Assembly (NCBI GenBank): GCA_012064385.1
Contig: QRDG01001513.1
Location: forward strand, 62,001 to 126,000
Direction of reading: 5' to 3'
Length of the DNA stretch: 64,000 nucleotides
From: Puccinellia tenuiflora
Lineage: Eukaryota; Streptophyta; Magnoliopsida; Poales; Poaceae
Each line of letters begins with the position of its first letter. Positions within the stretch are counted from its first letter, which is position 1. The position numbers and the translations under genes were made by a program. The notes beneath the pieces are model-generated. The model worked only from the letters and a program-made list of their open reading frames with translations. It searched no databases and was not told where the DNA came from. This document shows positions 22,652-34,358 of this stretch, in pieces.

Positions 22652-24015
22652 TTAATCCTTGTACAGGCAATGAGTTGGATCCACCACATGTGCTATACTG
22701 AATCAAAAGAGCCACACTTTTCAGACCCGTATTGGGCCTTATACTGGAGCCCCACATTTCATTTTTTTTTCCAACCGCCCGATACTCGTCACACTCACGT
22801 CTGCGCACACACGACAGAAATTTCTCAGGCTTTGTTTGACTGAATAGTTGTGACATGGGTATATTAGGTATTATCCGAACCCAACCCGAAAACACTAGAA
22901 ACTCCGAGTGGGTCGTTTGGAAGGCTGGTAGTGAGCTCAAACCCCTTTGTCCCTAGAAAACTCTCCGGATGCTAATAAACTGTCATTTACGGTTTCAGAC
23001 GAAAAATTGAACTCTATCACATCCTGCAAACGGCTTGTACCGCAATATATTTGCGGACAGCTTTTAAAACGGTCATCTGTGTTGCGTATTTGGTGTATAA
23101 TTTTATATTTTTATAGAACTCATTTCCATCAAACAAAGTTCACACCAGTAAAATTGTCTATGACATAACATTCAGTACAAGGAAAAACCCGCACAATAAT
23201 TTCCTGTCGTATATTTTCAGAAGTTGCATTCATTGAGATAACGATGTTGGCGTGACAGTCTGGTCAAGGGTCCACGAATTTGTTTTGTACTTTCGTTGTC
23301 TTTCCTTTGAGTTAGTGGTTACGCCTTTTCTCTCAATATTTTTCTAAATATTTACATGAATGAATCACAGTGGTGATCTATGAAAACAAAAGAGATACGA
23401 AATGTAAATATAAATGCAATACACAAAGAAGGGTAAAATCCCATAAACAAATAAAATCTCTGAATATGCAATTACACCGTTTGGGCATAACCAACAGTGA
23501 ATATTCTCCTTCCTTTTTTTTTTGTAACACCATACTCTAGATATTCACTGATATTACTTGAACTAATTATGTTTGACCCTGGCTTTGAGAAAAATAATGG
23601 TATTTGATAAAACTATATATGTAATATTGCATCAGATGTACAATCATCAACAAGAAATTTCTCCTGAACCACTTGAAGACAATTTTTCTTTAGAAAAATG
23701 GAAATAAAGTTCCTAGTTTTGGTTTATTATCCGGAGAAAAGACATGTACACAAGAGTAATATCTGATGCGAGGCTTACAAGAACAACTACTATAATTATT
23801 TAAAGGTATAAATACATCCATACCTCACAAATACAAACACTAGCATGCCATATGTGGCATTTGTTATGTAGATTATGATGCATATACATTCATACCTCAC
23901 AAATACAAACACTAGCATGCCATATGTGGCATTTATTATGTAGATTATGATGCGTATATGGCCAAAACTAAAGCAAGTCGTTCACACACATCCTTGAAGG
24001 TTAACAAATTATGAC
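22652..24015. other. 3' flank of GLP-A', including the 72-bp doublet
   Basis: Counterpart of 196-1563. The 72-bp tandem doublet is at 23821-23959. No gene. Confidence 0.6.
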
Positions 24016-24827
24016 TTAATAGTGGTTGTTCTCCCAGAACTGAGCCTGAAGCCAGTCCACTGTCTTCTTCTTCACCTGAAATGCCATGGCAAGAATATCA
24101 TCTGAGATTGGTGGCTTTGATCCAAACACCGCATTGGCAATGGTGATAGCCCCTGGGTTCTGGCTACTAAGTGCAGCAATTGCAACAGCTGGCTTGTGCG
24201 GGTTGGGGTTGAATTGGAAGTGGATGAGCCCCACGGGGAACACAAACACATCTCCTTTGTTGAGCACCTTTGAGAGGAACCTGTTCTCCGGATTGGATGT
24301 GACAAAGCCAACGTACAATGTACCCTCGAGCACTGTCAGGATCTCGGTGGCACGAGGGTGTGTGTGTGGTGGGTTCTGACCTAAAGGTGCATAGTCGATG
24401 CGTGCTAGCGAGATGCCTAGGGTGTTGAGGCCAGCGATCTCCATGACATTGACCAAGGTGACGTTGGATCCAACCTTGTTTGTCATCCTAGGCTTGTCAA
24501 GGTTGGCTGCCTTAAAGAAATCATCGGCCTTGACATCCATCGGGTTCTTGCAAACAAACCCATTGACAAACACTGTATGCATACGAGATGTAAATTGTAA
24601 GTACCGATGTACAGTGTTATATAGACATGCATATAATCTGTAGAGAGACGTTTCAACGTACATATTTGGTAATAACATGGCAGACAAATCATGATGTAAA
24701 TAATACCTGGGGAATTCTTATCGACGACACAAAAGTCCTGGAGTGGACTAGGATCAGAGGCTATGGCCTGCCATGAGCCCAATGCAAGAAGAGCAGCGAG
24801 GACAAGGAAGGAGGAAGAGGAGGCCAT
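24016..24827 (-). CDS. GER4: Germin-like protein A' (GER4-type), two exons
   Basis: Near-identical copy of GLP-A, 225 residues: exon 1 24707-24827, exon 2 24016-24572, intron 24573-24706. Signal peptide, cysteine pair (33, 48), glycosylation site N77, H110/H112/E117 and H158 are all kept. The differences from GLP-A cluster at the C-terminus, where DDVLAKAFQVEKK becomes DDILAMAFQVKKK. This exchanges charge in the terminal helix, which in germins packs against neighbouring subunits. The frame is intact and the TATA box is present at 24918-24927, so the gene is probably functional. Confidence 0.93.
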
Positions 24828-24917
24828 TTGTCTTTAGGCTTTTTGATTCTGTTTCTCTTGTGCTGTTGCTTGTGTGTTTGTAGGTGGTTGATGCTCTGAA
24901 GATGCATGGGGATGGAT

Positions 24918-24927
24918 GCTTATATAG
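24918..24927 (-). promoter_or_regulatory. TATA box of GLP-A'
   Basis: CTATATAAGC on the minus strand, 91 bp before the ATG, identical in context to GLP-A. Confidence 0.7.
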
Positions 24928-26089
24928 ATGCAGCAAGCTGTGTGACCATACGAGCAGCAGAAGGAGTCAAGTATAACTGACCAACGGATGGAAATGGTCT
25001 CTGGCTACTAGGACATGCTGATTAAACTATTTTGCATCAAGTTTTCAAGTTTCGTTTGAATATGTCTAAGGCACCTTATAAGTAAGGTAGCTGGTACAGT
25101 TCATTGTAGCTATCTAAGGCTACTAAGATATCTGACGACCGAGTATGTATTTCATAGTTTCCGTCTCTACCAAATCGCCACAATGCATGCACTGCACGGT
25201 GGTTCCACGAAAAGTCATCACCATATCACGCGCGGGCAAGAAGATTTCATGCATGAGGAGAAACGTGAGTGCAAATGCATGAGTATGAAAAGCGAGTAAT
25301 ATCTTCCTTTTGCACCTAACACTTGTAAATTAATGGTCTTGTCTGATGTCATTGTTTACAATCTTTTAACTGGTCAACATTTTCTTGGAACATTGTCAAG
25401 ATCAAACCTACTGCATGGACGAAACCGTGCATATCGGTCGGAACAGGAGACGCGGTAATATCGTACAAGTCTAAGTGAACCCATAAACAATCATTTCTTA
25501 TTGATCTTTTCACGAAATATCAATATCACGCAACCCCGCCTGAACGCATACAATTCCTCACGGGTATTTTAAATGGAATTTTCACACGGCACCGCATCAC
25601 ACCTACGACCGCAAGTCTGCCCGCAGCGTAAAGGTTTTCTGGTGGCACGTCATTGTCTTTTAATTTCGAGTCCCCAGACCAAGTATGTTGCTCACATGCT
25701 GTCCGGGAACTTAAATTCAGTGTCAAAGTCTTCACATAGATAACAATTTTTTTTCCAAAAGGTCTATAAACCTAGTCATAGTGGAGAGTAACTTAGCCTA
25801 GTAATATGCCTATGTTATTAGTCTATATTACTACTTTTATATTGTGTAATATGTGATAATGTATAATCTTCATTTATTACTTTATGGAGTTTTTTTTCAT
25901 TGGAAACTGTTATGTGATGATAACATATTATCCTGATCATAGTGGGGAGTATATTGGACTAGTATCATGCATATGGCATTAGTCTATATTACCATTTCCA
26001 CAGTGCTAGATATCATAGAGATGTCAACATGATATGTTATATTTTTTCTCGTTTAATACTAAGTCATATTACCAATGTCCTCTCTTCTC
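24928..26089. other. GLP-A' upstream region
   Basis: Counterpart of 2476-4055 without the fold-back MITE; the empty target site is cctatgttatt at 25809-25819. W-box cores are conserved. No gene. Confidence 0.55.
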
Positions 26090-26630
26090 CTTAATTACTT
26101 CGCATATTACCTTTTGTGCCCATATTTTATGGAAAAGGAGGTCAAAACCTTCGGCCTCTGCATCAAAAGATGCACACACACCGTTCTTTTTTAAATAATT
26201 CAACAATGATCTCGCAAAAACATACAACCCCCCCCCCCCCCCCACCACCATCTAGATCAGTGGGCATCACACCGAGCGTTACATGCAGATGCATGTTATA
26301 GTCTTATGTTACTACCTTTGTCCTCTCTTCTCCTTAATTACTTCGCATATTACCTTTTGTGCCCATATTTTACGGAAAAGGAGGTCAAAACCTTCGGCCT
26401 CTGCATCAAAAGATGCACACACACACTGTTCTTTTTTAAATAATTCAACAATGACCTCGCAAAAACATACAACCCCCCCCCCCCCTACCACCACCACCAC
26501 CATCTAGATCAGTGGGCATCACACCGAGCGACATCTACAAACAAAACAATTTGGAAATCATGTCATCACACAACCCCCCCTACCACCACCACCATCTAGA
26601 TCAGTGGGCATCACACCGAGCCACTCATCT
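26090..26630. repeat. Tandem repeat with C-tracts, unit 2 copy
   Basis: Counterpart of 4044-4600. Poly-C tracts are longer in two of the three positions, showing microsatellite-type length change since the duplication. Confidence 0.75.
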
Positions 26631-26634
26631 GGTG

Positions 26635-27434
26635 TACCGGGAGCACACATCCGGTAGCAGACCCTAGGCGCGCACCGCTTGCCCACAGTCCTTAGAACCA
26701 TTATTCCATCTTAAGGGGAGCGATCAGCATGATCCTTGCAGTCTTGTCGTCGACGCCACCAAGGCGCCAAACAGCGCCACCACCCTGCACGTCCACCAAG
26801 ACACATGTATGTCATCGGGACCCCGCCGCACAACGTCGTCGTCCATGCAGATGATGCAACACCGCTCCACCTCCAGACCCCTCCAGCCAGAACGTGCTCC
26901 AAAATGATGCCCCGAAGAGGGAAATGATACATATAGTGTCGACATCGTCGATCCGAAAGACATAGGTATAGGGTTACCCCCGGAGCATCGGGACAGGAGG
27001 CTAGAGACACGCATCAATGACACTTTCATCAAGGGAACGATGCTAGAAGGTGCAGCCGCAGTCGTCCATGACCGCATCGGAGCCTGGCTCTCACTTGTCG
27101 ACGAGATCCAATCCACGGCACCACACCACCTGGGAGAAGGTGCCGCCAAGCACCACCGCCTCAGGGAAGACGGGTGGCCGGAGAGGAGTCATCTCCATGC
27201 CTCCCCACACCACCGATCTGCTGACATCAAACCGAGATACACCATCGCCACACCGTCAGATTGTCTCATATGTTGAAGGAGTCATAGACGCACAACATGC
27301 GCTTCGACCGACGACACTTTTCGGTGGCGATGAGAAGTAGGGGACGGGTCGGCGGAGGGAGGGTAGGGTTCCCCCTGTCGCCTCTGGAGAGACGAGAGAT
27401 GGTCGGGTTCCTTACCTTTCTAGTGAGATCGATA
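26635..27434 (-). repeat. Unclassified dispersed-repeat fragment, unit 2 copy
   Basis: Counterpart of 4601-5400, nearly identical; no recognisable domain. Confidence 0.4.
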
Positions 27435-28625
27435 AATTAGATGGCATGTAGCATGCATGTTGCCACCTATGTGACTCACACTATGGGTACTCTAACCATA
27501 CATCTACATAAATAGATGCACATGAACATATTCATTGCATAGTTTATAATTCAATTCATGATATTGCCGGACACCAATTTGTTTGGCAGTAAGGGGGTTT
27601 GTCGAGTTGGGTTGTGACGCCCTTCGGGTGACACCTAGCTTTGATATAGGGTCGGGACGCTCCTTTGCTTCGATGCTTGGCTCGAACGATTCTGGGACTC
27701 ACGCATGGAAGAAGAAGAGCTTGTCACGCGCCTAGTTTGTTGTTGTCGTGTCGCATCCGGTGAGGCGGTGAGGGACGCAGCGGGGGTTGAGGTCGAGGTA
27801 GGCTTCATGTAGTCGAGGGGGGAGTCGGTGGCTGGTGTAGGTATAAAAGTAGCCCCGAGGTTGATATAGAGGGTGCTCGCCGAGCGTCGCGGGAGTCCGG
27901 CGAGCCTCGTCGAGGGTCGAAAATGCTTGGCAAGGGTCGATGCACTCTGGAAAGGGTCATCGAGTGTCGACACACACGGGTGAGGATCATCGAGGGTTGA
28001 TGCACCCGAGCAAGGATCCATGACGCTAGTCGAGGGTTGGCGAGAGCCCGTCGGCATACCCAACCTACTTGGGGTGGGCATCGTCCCGACAACGTGACTG
28101 GTCTTCGGCCCTCGGCCAACAACATATTCTTCCGCGCGGTAGTGTGGTCTGCACCAGCCCGCCAGAATACCCACCCTACTTGGGATGGCTGCACGCTCCC
28201 TAAAGCGAAGAGAAACATACAAACACTAGTACATGGTATACAAACACTATACATGTACAATTGCATCAGATTTTCGGCCGTCAACGAAACATATATTTGA
28301 TTACCAATGAAGATAATTTTTCTACGGAACTAGGGAAACAAAGTCCCTAATTTTGAATTTCACAAGGGAAACAAAGTCCCTAGTATCGATAAATAATGTC
28401 GGGAGACACGACACAAGAAAGTAGCAAATTATGCGAGTATGCTAGAAAAAACCAGTATTATCAGTTATTCATGTAGAAGTACATTCAGTCCTGACAAACC
28501 ATAAACGATCATGAAAAATGTTGCATTTATTTTATAGATTAAGATACATATAGAGCAACAAACTAAAGCAAGCCGTTTGCGTACTCCAAACCTATATCTT
28601 CCAAGAAGGTCAACCAAAGTCTGAC
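27435..28625. other. Spacer with orphan frame, unit 2 copy
   Basis: Counterpart of 5401-6591. The Ser/Thr/Arg-rich minus frame 27635-28222 is open here too, but the two copies are too similar for that to be evidence of selection. Confidence 0.4.
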
Positions 28626-29437
28626 TTAGTAGTGGTTGTTCTCCCAGAACTGGGCCTGGAGCCAGTCTATTGTCTTCTTCTCCACCTGGAATGCCTTGGC
28701 AAGAACATCATCCGAGATTGGTGGCTTTGATCCAAACACAACATTGGCAATGGTGATAGCTCCCGGGTTCTGGCTACTGAGTGCAGCAATTGCAACCGCG
28801 GGCTTGTGTGGGTTGGGGTTGAATTGGAAATGGATGAGCCCCACAGGGAACACAAACACATCACCTTTGTTGAGCACCTTGGAGAGGAACCTGTTCTCTG
28901 GGTTGGACGTGACAAAGCCAACGTACAATGTACCCTCAAGCACCGTTAGGATCTCGGTGGCACGAGGATGCGTGTGTGGTGGGTTCTGGCCTAAAGGAGC
29001 GTAGTCGATGCGCGCTAGTGAGATGCCTAGGGTGTTGAGTCCAGGGATTTGCATGACATTGATCAAGGTGACATTGGATCCAACCTTGTTGGTCATCCTA
29101 GGCTTGTCAAGCTTGGCTGCCATGAAGAAGTCATCCGCGTTGACGTCTATCGGGTTCTTGCAAACAAACCCATTGACAAACACTACATGCATAGGAAATA
29201 TAAACTATAAGTATGGATTTTATCGTGTTATTTAGGTATGCATATAATCTCTAGAGAGTCATTTCAACGTATATATATTTGGTAATACCATGACGAAGAA
29301 GTCATGAAGTAAATAATACCTGGCGACTTCTTATCGACGACACAAAAGTCCTGAAGTGGGCTCGGATCGCAGGCTATGGCCTGCCATGAGATCAATGCAA
29401 GAACAGCGATGACAAGGAAGGAAGAAGAGGACGCTAT
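28626..29437 (-). pseudogene. Germin-like protein B', start codon lost
   Basis: Copy of GLP-B: exon 1 29320-29437, exon 2 28626-29182. Exon 2 encodes the same protein sequence as GLP-B with all metal ligands. The initiator at 29435-29437 reads ATA instead of ATG, and the last signal-peptide region has Ser changed to Cys (GCC TGC GAT). Both changes lie within about 90 bp of the contig end at 29448, so sequencing error is possible. If real, no ATG remains in exon 1 to start a secreted product. If the error reading is right, the gene is intact. Confidence 0.75.
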
Positions 29438-29447
29438 TAGGTTTTAG

Positions 29448-29448
29448 N
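29448..29448. other. Single-N contig join
   Basis: A lone N joins the 5' end of GLP-B' to the middle of exon 2 of GLP-A''. The two sides are not adjacent in the other units, so the N stands for an unknown amount of missing sequence or a misjoin. Confidence 0.9.
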
Positions 29449-29975
29449 TGACAAAGCCAACGTACAATGTACCCTCGAGCACCGTCAGGATCTCGGTGGC
29501 ACGAGGGTGTGTGTGTGGTGGGTTCTGACCTAAAGGTGCATAGTCGATGCGTGCTAGCGAGATGCCTAGGGTGTTGAGGCCTGCGATCTCCATGACATTG
29601 ACCAAGGTGACGTTGGATCCAACCTTGTTTGTCATCCTAGGCTTGTCAAGGTTGGCTGCCTTAAAGAAATCATCGGCCTTGACATCCATCGGGTTCTTGC
29701 AAACAAACCCATTGACAAACACTGTATGCATACGAGATGTAAATTGTAAGTACCGATGTACAGTGTTATATAGACATGCATATAATCTGCAGAGAGACGT
29801 TTCAACGTACATATTTGGTAATAACATGGCAGACAAATCATGATGTAATAATACCTGGGGAATTCTTATCGACGACACAAAAGTCCTGGAGTGGACTAGG
29901 ATCGGAGGCTATGGCCTGCCATGAGCCCAATGCAAGAAGAGCAGCGAGGACAAGGAAGGAGGAAGAGGAGGCCAT
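29449..29975 (-). CDS. Germin-like protein A'', 3' part missing at the join
   Basis: Third GLP-A copy. Exon 1 (29855-29975) and the first 273 bases of exon 2 (29449-29721) are intact, with signal peptide, cysteine pair, glycosylation site and box A ligands H110, H112 and E117. Box B and the C-terminus fall beyond the N. At most diagnostic sites it matches GLP-A rather than GLP-A'. One base is missing in the intron (taataatacc). The truncation is probably an assembly effect, so the real gene may be complete. Confidence 0.85.
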
Positions 29976-30065
29976 TTGTCTTTAGGATTTTTTATTCTGT
30001 TTCTCTTCTGCTGTTGCTTGTGTGTTTGTAGGTGGTTGATGCTCTGAAGATGCATGGGGATGGAT

Positions 30066-30075
30066 GCTTATATAG
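30066..30075 (-). promoter_or_regulatory. TATA box of GLP-A''
   Basis: CTATATAAGC on the minus strand, 91 bp before the ATG. Confidence 0.7.
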
Positions 30076-30979
30076 ATGCAGCAAGCTGTGTGACCATACG
30101 AGCAGCAGAAGGAGTCAAGTATAACTGACCAACGGATGGAAATGGTCTCTGGCTACTAGAACATGCTGATTAAACTATTTTGCATCAAGTTTTCAAGTTT
30201 CGTTTGAATATGTCTAAGGCACCTTATAAGTAAGGTAGCTGGTACAGTTCATTGTAGCTATCTAAGGCTACTAAGATATCTGACGACCGAGTATGTATTT
30301 CATAGTTTCCGTCTCTACCAAATCGCCACAATGCATGCACTGCACGGTGGTTCCACGAAAAGTCATCACCATATCACGCGCGGGCAAGAAGATTTCATGC
30401 ATGAGGAGAAACGTGAGTGCAAATGCATGAGTATGAAAAGCGAGTAATATCTTCCTTTTGCACCTAACACTTGTAAATTAATGGTCTTGTCTGATGTCAT
30501 TGTTTACAATCTTTTAACTGGTCAACATTTTCTTGGAACATTGTCAAGATCAAACCCAGTGCGTGGACGAAACCGTGCATATCGGTCGGAACAGGAGACG
30601 CGGTAAAATCGTACAAGTCTAAGTGAACCCGTAAACAATTATTTCTTGTTGATCTTTTCACGAAATATCAATATCACGCAACCCCGCCTGAACGCATACA
30701 ATTCGTCACGGGTATTTTAAATGGGATTTTCACATGGCACCGCATCACACCTACGACCGCAAGTCTGCCCGCAGCGTAAAGGTTTTCTGGTGGCACGTCA
30801 TTGTCTTTTAATTTCGAGTCCCCAGACCAACTATGTTGCTCACATGCTGTCTGGGAACTTAAATTCAGTGTCAAAGTCTTCAGAGATAACCATTTTTTTC
30901 CAAAAGGTGTATAAACCTGGTCATAGTGGAGAGTAACTTAGCCTAGTAATATGCCTATGTTATTAGTCTATAGAGAGAC
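30076..30979. other. GLP-A'' upstream region
   Basis: Counterpart of 2476-3800 (without the MITE) with slightly more substitutions than A versus A' in its distal half. No gene. Confidence 0.55.
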
Positions 30980-31239
30980 AATTTGCTACCCGCATGGGTA
31001 GCTACACACCCATGCGTTATACGGAGATGCAAGCCGTATCTATCCGTTTTAGCTTGTTTTCCTAGTAAAACACGGATATTTGGTGTACAAAACTGGTTTC
31101 GGAATTTTCAAAAAAATATTTTTTGGTCGTCATTTTTAGCTTTTTTTCATAGTTGACTTTTTTGTTGACTTTTGGGTCAAACTTTACTAAAAAAATCACA
31201 GCGGATGGAAAAAAAATCGAAAAATTATCAAAATACTTT
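30980..31239. mobile_element. Partial MITE-like insert at a deletion junction
   Basis: Begins gagagacaatttgctacccg and holds an imperfect palindrome (ctacccgcatgggtag) and A/T-rich text with ttgacttttttgttgacttt. It is absent from units 1 and 2. It looks like one end of a fold-back or Mutator-type element whose other end was removed. Family uncertain. Confidence 0.35.
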
Positions 31240-31400
31240 TTAATATTCGTGACACACTAAACAAATCAAATATTCGTGACACACTAAACAAATCAAATAT
31301 TCGTGACACACTCTTGGACGGGAAAATAATTCGTGACACACTCTTGGACGGAAAAATCAAATATTCGGAAAAAAATCTATGTAGTTAACAAATCAAATAT
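31240..31400. repeat. Scrambled short repeats (filler DNA)
   Basis: The phrase aatattcgtgacacactaaac occurs several times in tandem, interleaved with cactcttggacgg(g)aaaa. Both phrases exist once each in normal order just downstream (31397-31425 and about 31528-31545). The patchwork is typical of filler copied from nearby DNA during double-strand-break repair. Confidence 0.75.
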
Positions 31401-31826
31401 TCGTGACACACTAAACAAATCGCGGGAAAATAATTGGCCGTCCAAAAATCATGATTTTTGGTTGATTCCTTATAGAGTATAGCGAACCTACTTTTCAACT
31501 TTCATAATCCATCCAAAAGTTTGAACAAACTCTTGGACGGAAAAATTTATGAACTCATTGCTGACCTTCTGTGATCAAGTTAATTACCTAGTCGCGTCAT
31601 TGCTGACGTTTTGTGATCAACAGGTTAACCATACAGAATTTGGAATTGCGTGTTGTAAATAATAGACGAGCTGTGTGAGGAAAACCGGCCAGCCAGTTTA
31701 ACAGTGTCTTCGGGATATGTTTGTTAGAATTCATGGGCAGCACTGAAGAGAGTAAGAGACCATTTCAATCTAGTGTTGTCATGGATTTTAATTAGCACGT
31801 TCATGAACTAACAGCTACCACTGGAT
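31401..31826. other. AT-rich spacer before the LINE, unit 3
   Basis: Counterpart of 8592-9017, with no gene. Confidence 0.5.
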
Positions 31827-31834
31827 AGATACTC

Positions 31835-34296
31835 CCAAATGGAGCATAGCAAAGCTCCGGGGCTGGATGGGTTCCCAGCGGAGTTTTGTCAGAAATTTTG
31901 GCCCATTATAAAATTTGATCTGATGCAATTGTTTGCTCAGCTTCAAAATGGGGATCTTCTACTTTTTAAATTAAATTATGGAGCGATTAACCTGTTGCCT
32001 AAAAAGGAAGATGCTAGTAGAATAGAACAGTATAGACCTATTTGCCTCCTCAATGTGAGTTTTCAAATTTTCATGAAGGTGGGTACTAATCGTGTAGCCT
32101 TGATTGCTCACAAAGTGATCCGACCAACACAATCTGCTTTCATTCCGGGAAGAAATATTCTCGAGGGAGTAGTGGTTCTCCATGAGACAATCCATGAGAT
32201 TAAAAGGAAAAATTTAGATGGTGTTTTATTTAAAACTGATTTTGAAAAGCTTATGATAAGGTCAATTGGACCTTTCTCCAACAAAGCCTTCGTATGAAAA
32301 GCTTTGATCCGAAGTGGTGCGATTGGGTAGCCAGATTTGTTCAAGGGGGGAGCGTGGCGATACGTGCAAATGATGATATTGGTCATTATTTCCAAACTCT
32401 CAAGGGTTTAAGACATGGAGATCATTTATCTCCTGTTCTATTTAATATTGTTGCCGATATGCTGACCATTCTCATTGCTAGGGCAAAGGAGGATGGACAA
32501 GTGGGTGGATTAATACCTCATCTTGTCGATGGAGGAGTATCCATCCTACAATATGATACTATCTTATTCCTTGAACATGATTTAGAGAAAGCGGTGAACA
32601 TGAAATTTATTTTAGCTATTTTTGAGCAGCTCTTAGGGCTTGAAATAAATTTTAATAAGAGTGAAGTATTTTGTTTCGGTAAAGCTAAGGAGTTTCAAGA
32701 TGAATACCGATGCATCTTTGGATGTGAAGTAGTTCTTTACCTTTAAAGTATTTAGGCATACCGATTCATTAGAGGAAACTAACTAATAAAGAATGGAAAG
32801 CAATTGAAGATCATTTTGAGGAAAAGTTAAGCTCTTGGGCTGGTAAATTGCTTTCCTATGGGGACAGGCTGGTCCTAATTAATTCGGTGCTTACAAGCTT
32901 GCCTATGTTCCTTCTATTTGAGATACCTATTGGGGTTTGAAAAAGACTAGATTACTTTTGTCGTCGCTTTTTTCGGCAAAGAGATCAACATAGAAGAAAA
33001 TATCGCCTAACGAGGTGGAATATAATTTTTCGCCCTAAAGATCAAGGTGGACTAGGTATTGAGCTTCTGGAAATAAAAAACAGATGTTTATTAAGCAAAT
33101 GGTTATTCAAGTTGTTAAACGAACAAGGGGTATGGCAGGAATTGTTGACCAATAAATACTTATGTGGTAAAACATTGGCACAAGTTAAACCGAAGCCATC
33201 GGATTCACCTTTTTGGAAAGGTATTCTCAAGGTTCAAAATGATTTTTTCTCAAATGGTACTTTCAAAATCGGTAATGGACAGGGGACTCGTTTTTTGGGA
33301 GGATACATGGCTAGGAGATAACCCTCTATCCATGCAATATCCATCCCTATTCAACATTGTGCGCCATAAAAATGTCCTTGTGGCAGATGTATTGTCTTAC
33401 ACTCCTCTAAATATTGAGTTTCGACGAGCGTGGACTGGACAAAAATGGACTGCATGGACACATTTAGTGGACAGGTTAATGTTTGTTTCTCTTACTAGTG
33501 AGGAGGATTTGTTTAAATGGAATTTGACTCCAAATGGATCTTTCTCGGTAAAATCGATGTATTTAGAGTATATGAATGGCCATACTCCTTTCCTACGGAA
33601 GTATCTTTGGAAGGTTAAGGTCCCGTTAAAAATAAAATATTTATGCGGTTTGTTAACAAAAAGGTTATTCTCACTAAAGACAATCTTGCAAAACGACATT
33701 GGAATGGGTCTAAACAATGTGTTTTCTGTCAGGAGGATGAAACTGTAGAGCGCTTGTTTATAAACTGTCCTCTTGCAAAAAATATTTGGAGGTTAATTCA
33801 CTTTATGTATAGCATCACACCACCTACTAATGTTGCTAATATGTTTCGTAATTGGTTAGCTGGTGTTGATAAAAAAACAAAGCTCGCATTTGCATTGGTG
33901 TTTGTGCTTTTATATGGACAATCTGGAAATGTCGGAATGATATTGTTTTTAACAAAACATGAATTGTTCATTTTTTGCAGGTCGTCCACAAGGCTATCTA
34001 CCGGATCAACCTATGCTCCCTTCTGCTACCGCTAGAGCAGCGTGCATTTATGGATTCTGGATGCACTCGGTTGATGGCGGTCGTTCGGGCTATCTTCAAC
34101 CGGGGTGACTAGTATCATGCTAGAAGACTAGAAAATGGCTAGTCTTATAGTCTCGAATTTCCGTTGGCTGATCTTTGTGGCCAATGATGCTTTTTTGTGA
34201 TTTGTAAACTAATTGATCTCTAAAACTTTGCAATAAAGGGTCGTATGCATCACTTTGATGCAGAGGCTGGGACGCGAGTTCCCATTTCGAAAAAAA
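31835..34296 (+). mobile_element. 5'-truncated L1-type LINE, dead (unit 3)
   Basis: Same insertion as 9026-11476, with the same flanking agatactc (31827-31834, 34297-34304) and the same damaged catalytic box (SILQY then DTILF). This copy keeps one base (gatgctagtag) that unit 1 has lost, so its first frame runs further (31839-32297). It also keeps 12 bp (acaatccatgag) that unit 1 has deleted between two catgag repeats. It is otherwise broken by the same frameshifts plus a new one near 32730. Confidence 0.88.
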
Positions 34297-34358
34297 AGAT
34301 ACTCAACATACATAGTAAGAGATACTAGACAGCAACGATTTCTGGAACGAAAAAAATA

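Larger units (their letters stand above)
22651..29447. repeat. Tandem segmental duplication, unit 2 (A'-B')
   Basis: Collinear with 195-7413. It lacks the fold-back MITE of 3368-3776 and stops at the single N at 29448, just beyond the first exon of GLP-B'. The remainder of the unit (LINE, C, D, E) is not present before the N. Confidence 0.9.

Noticed and set aside
31240..31400. CRISPR-like array
   Set aside because: The short repeats have no uniform unit or unique spacers and lie in a plant genome; filler DNA from repair explains them.
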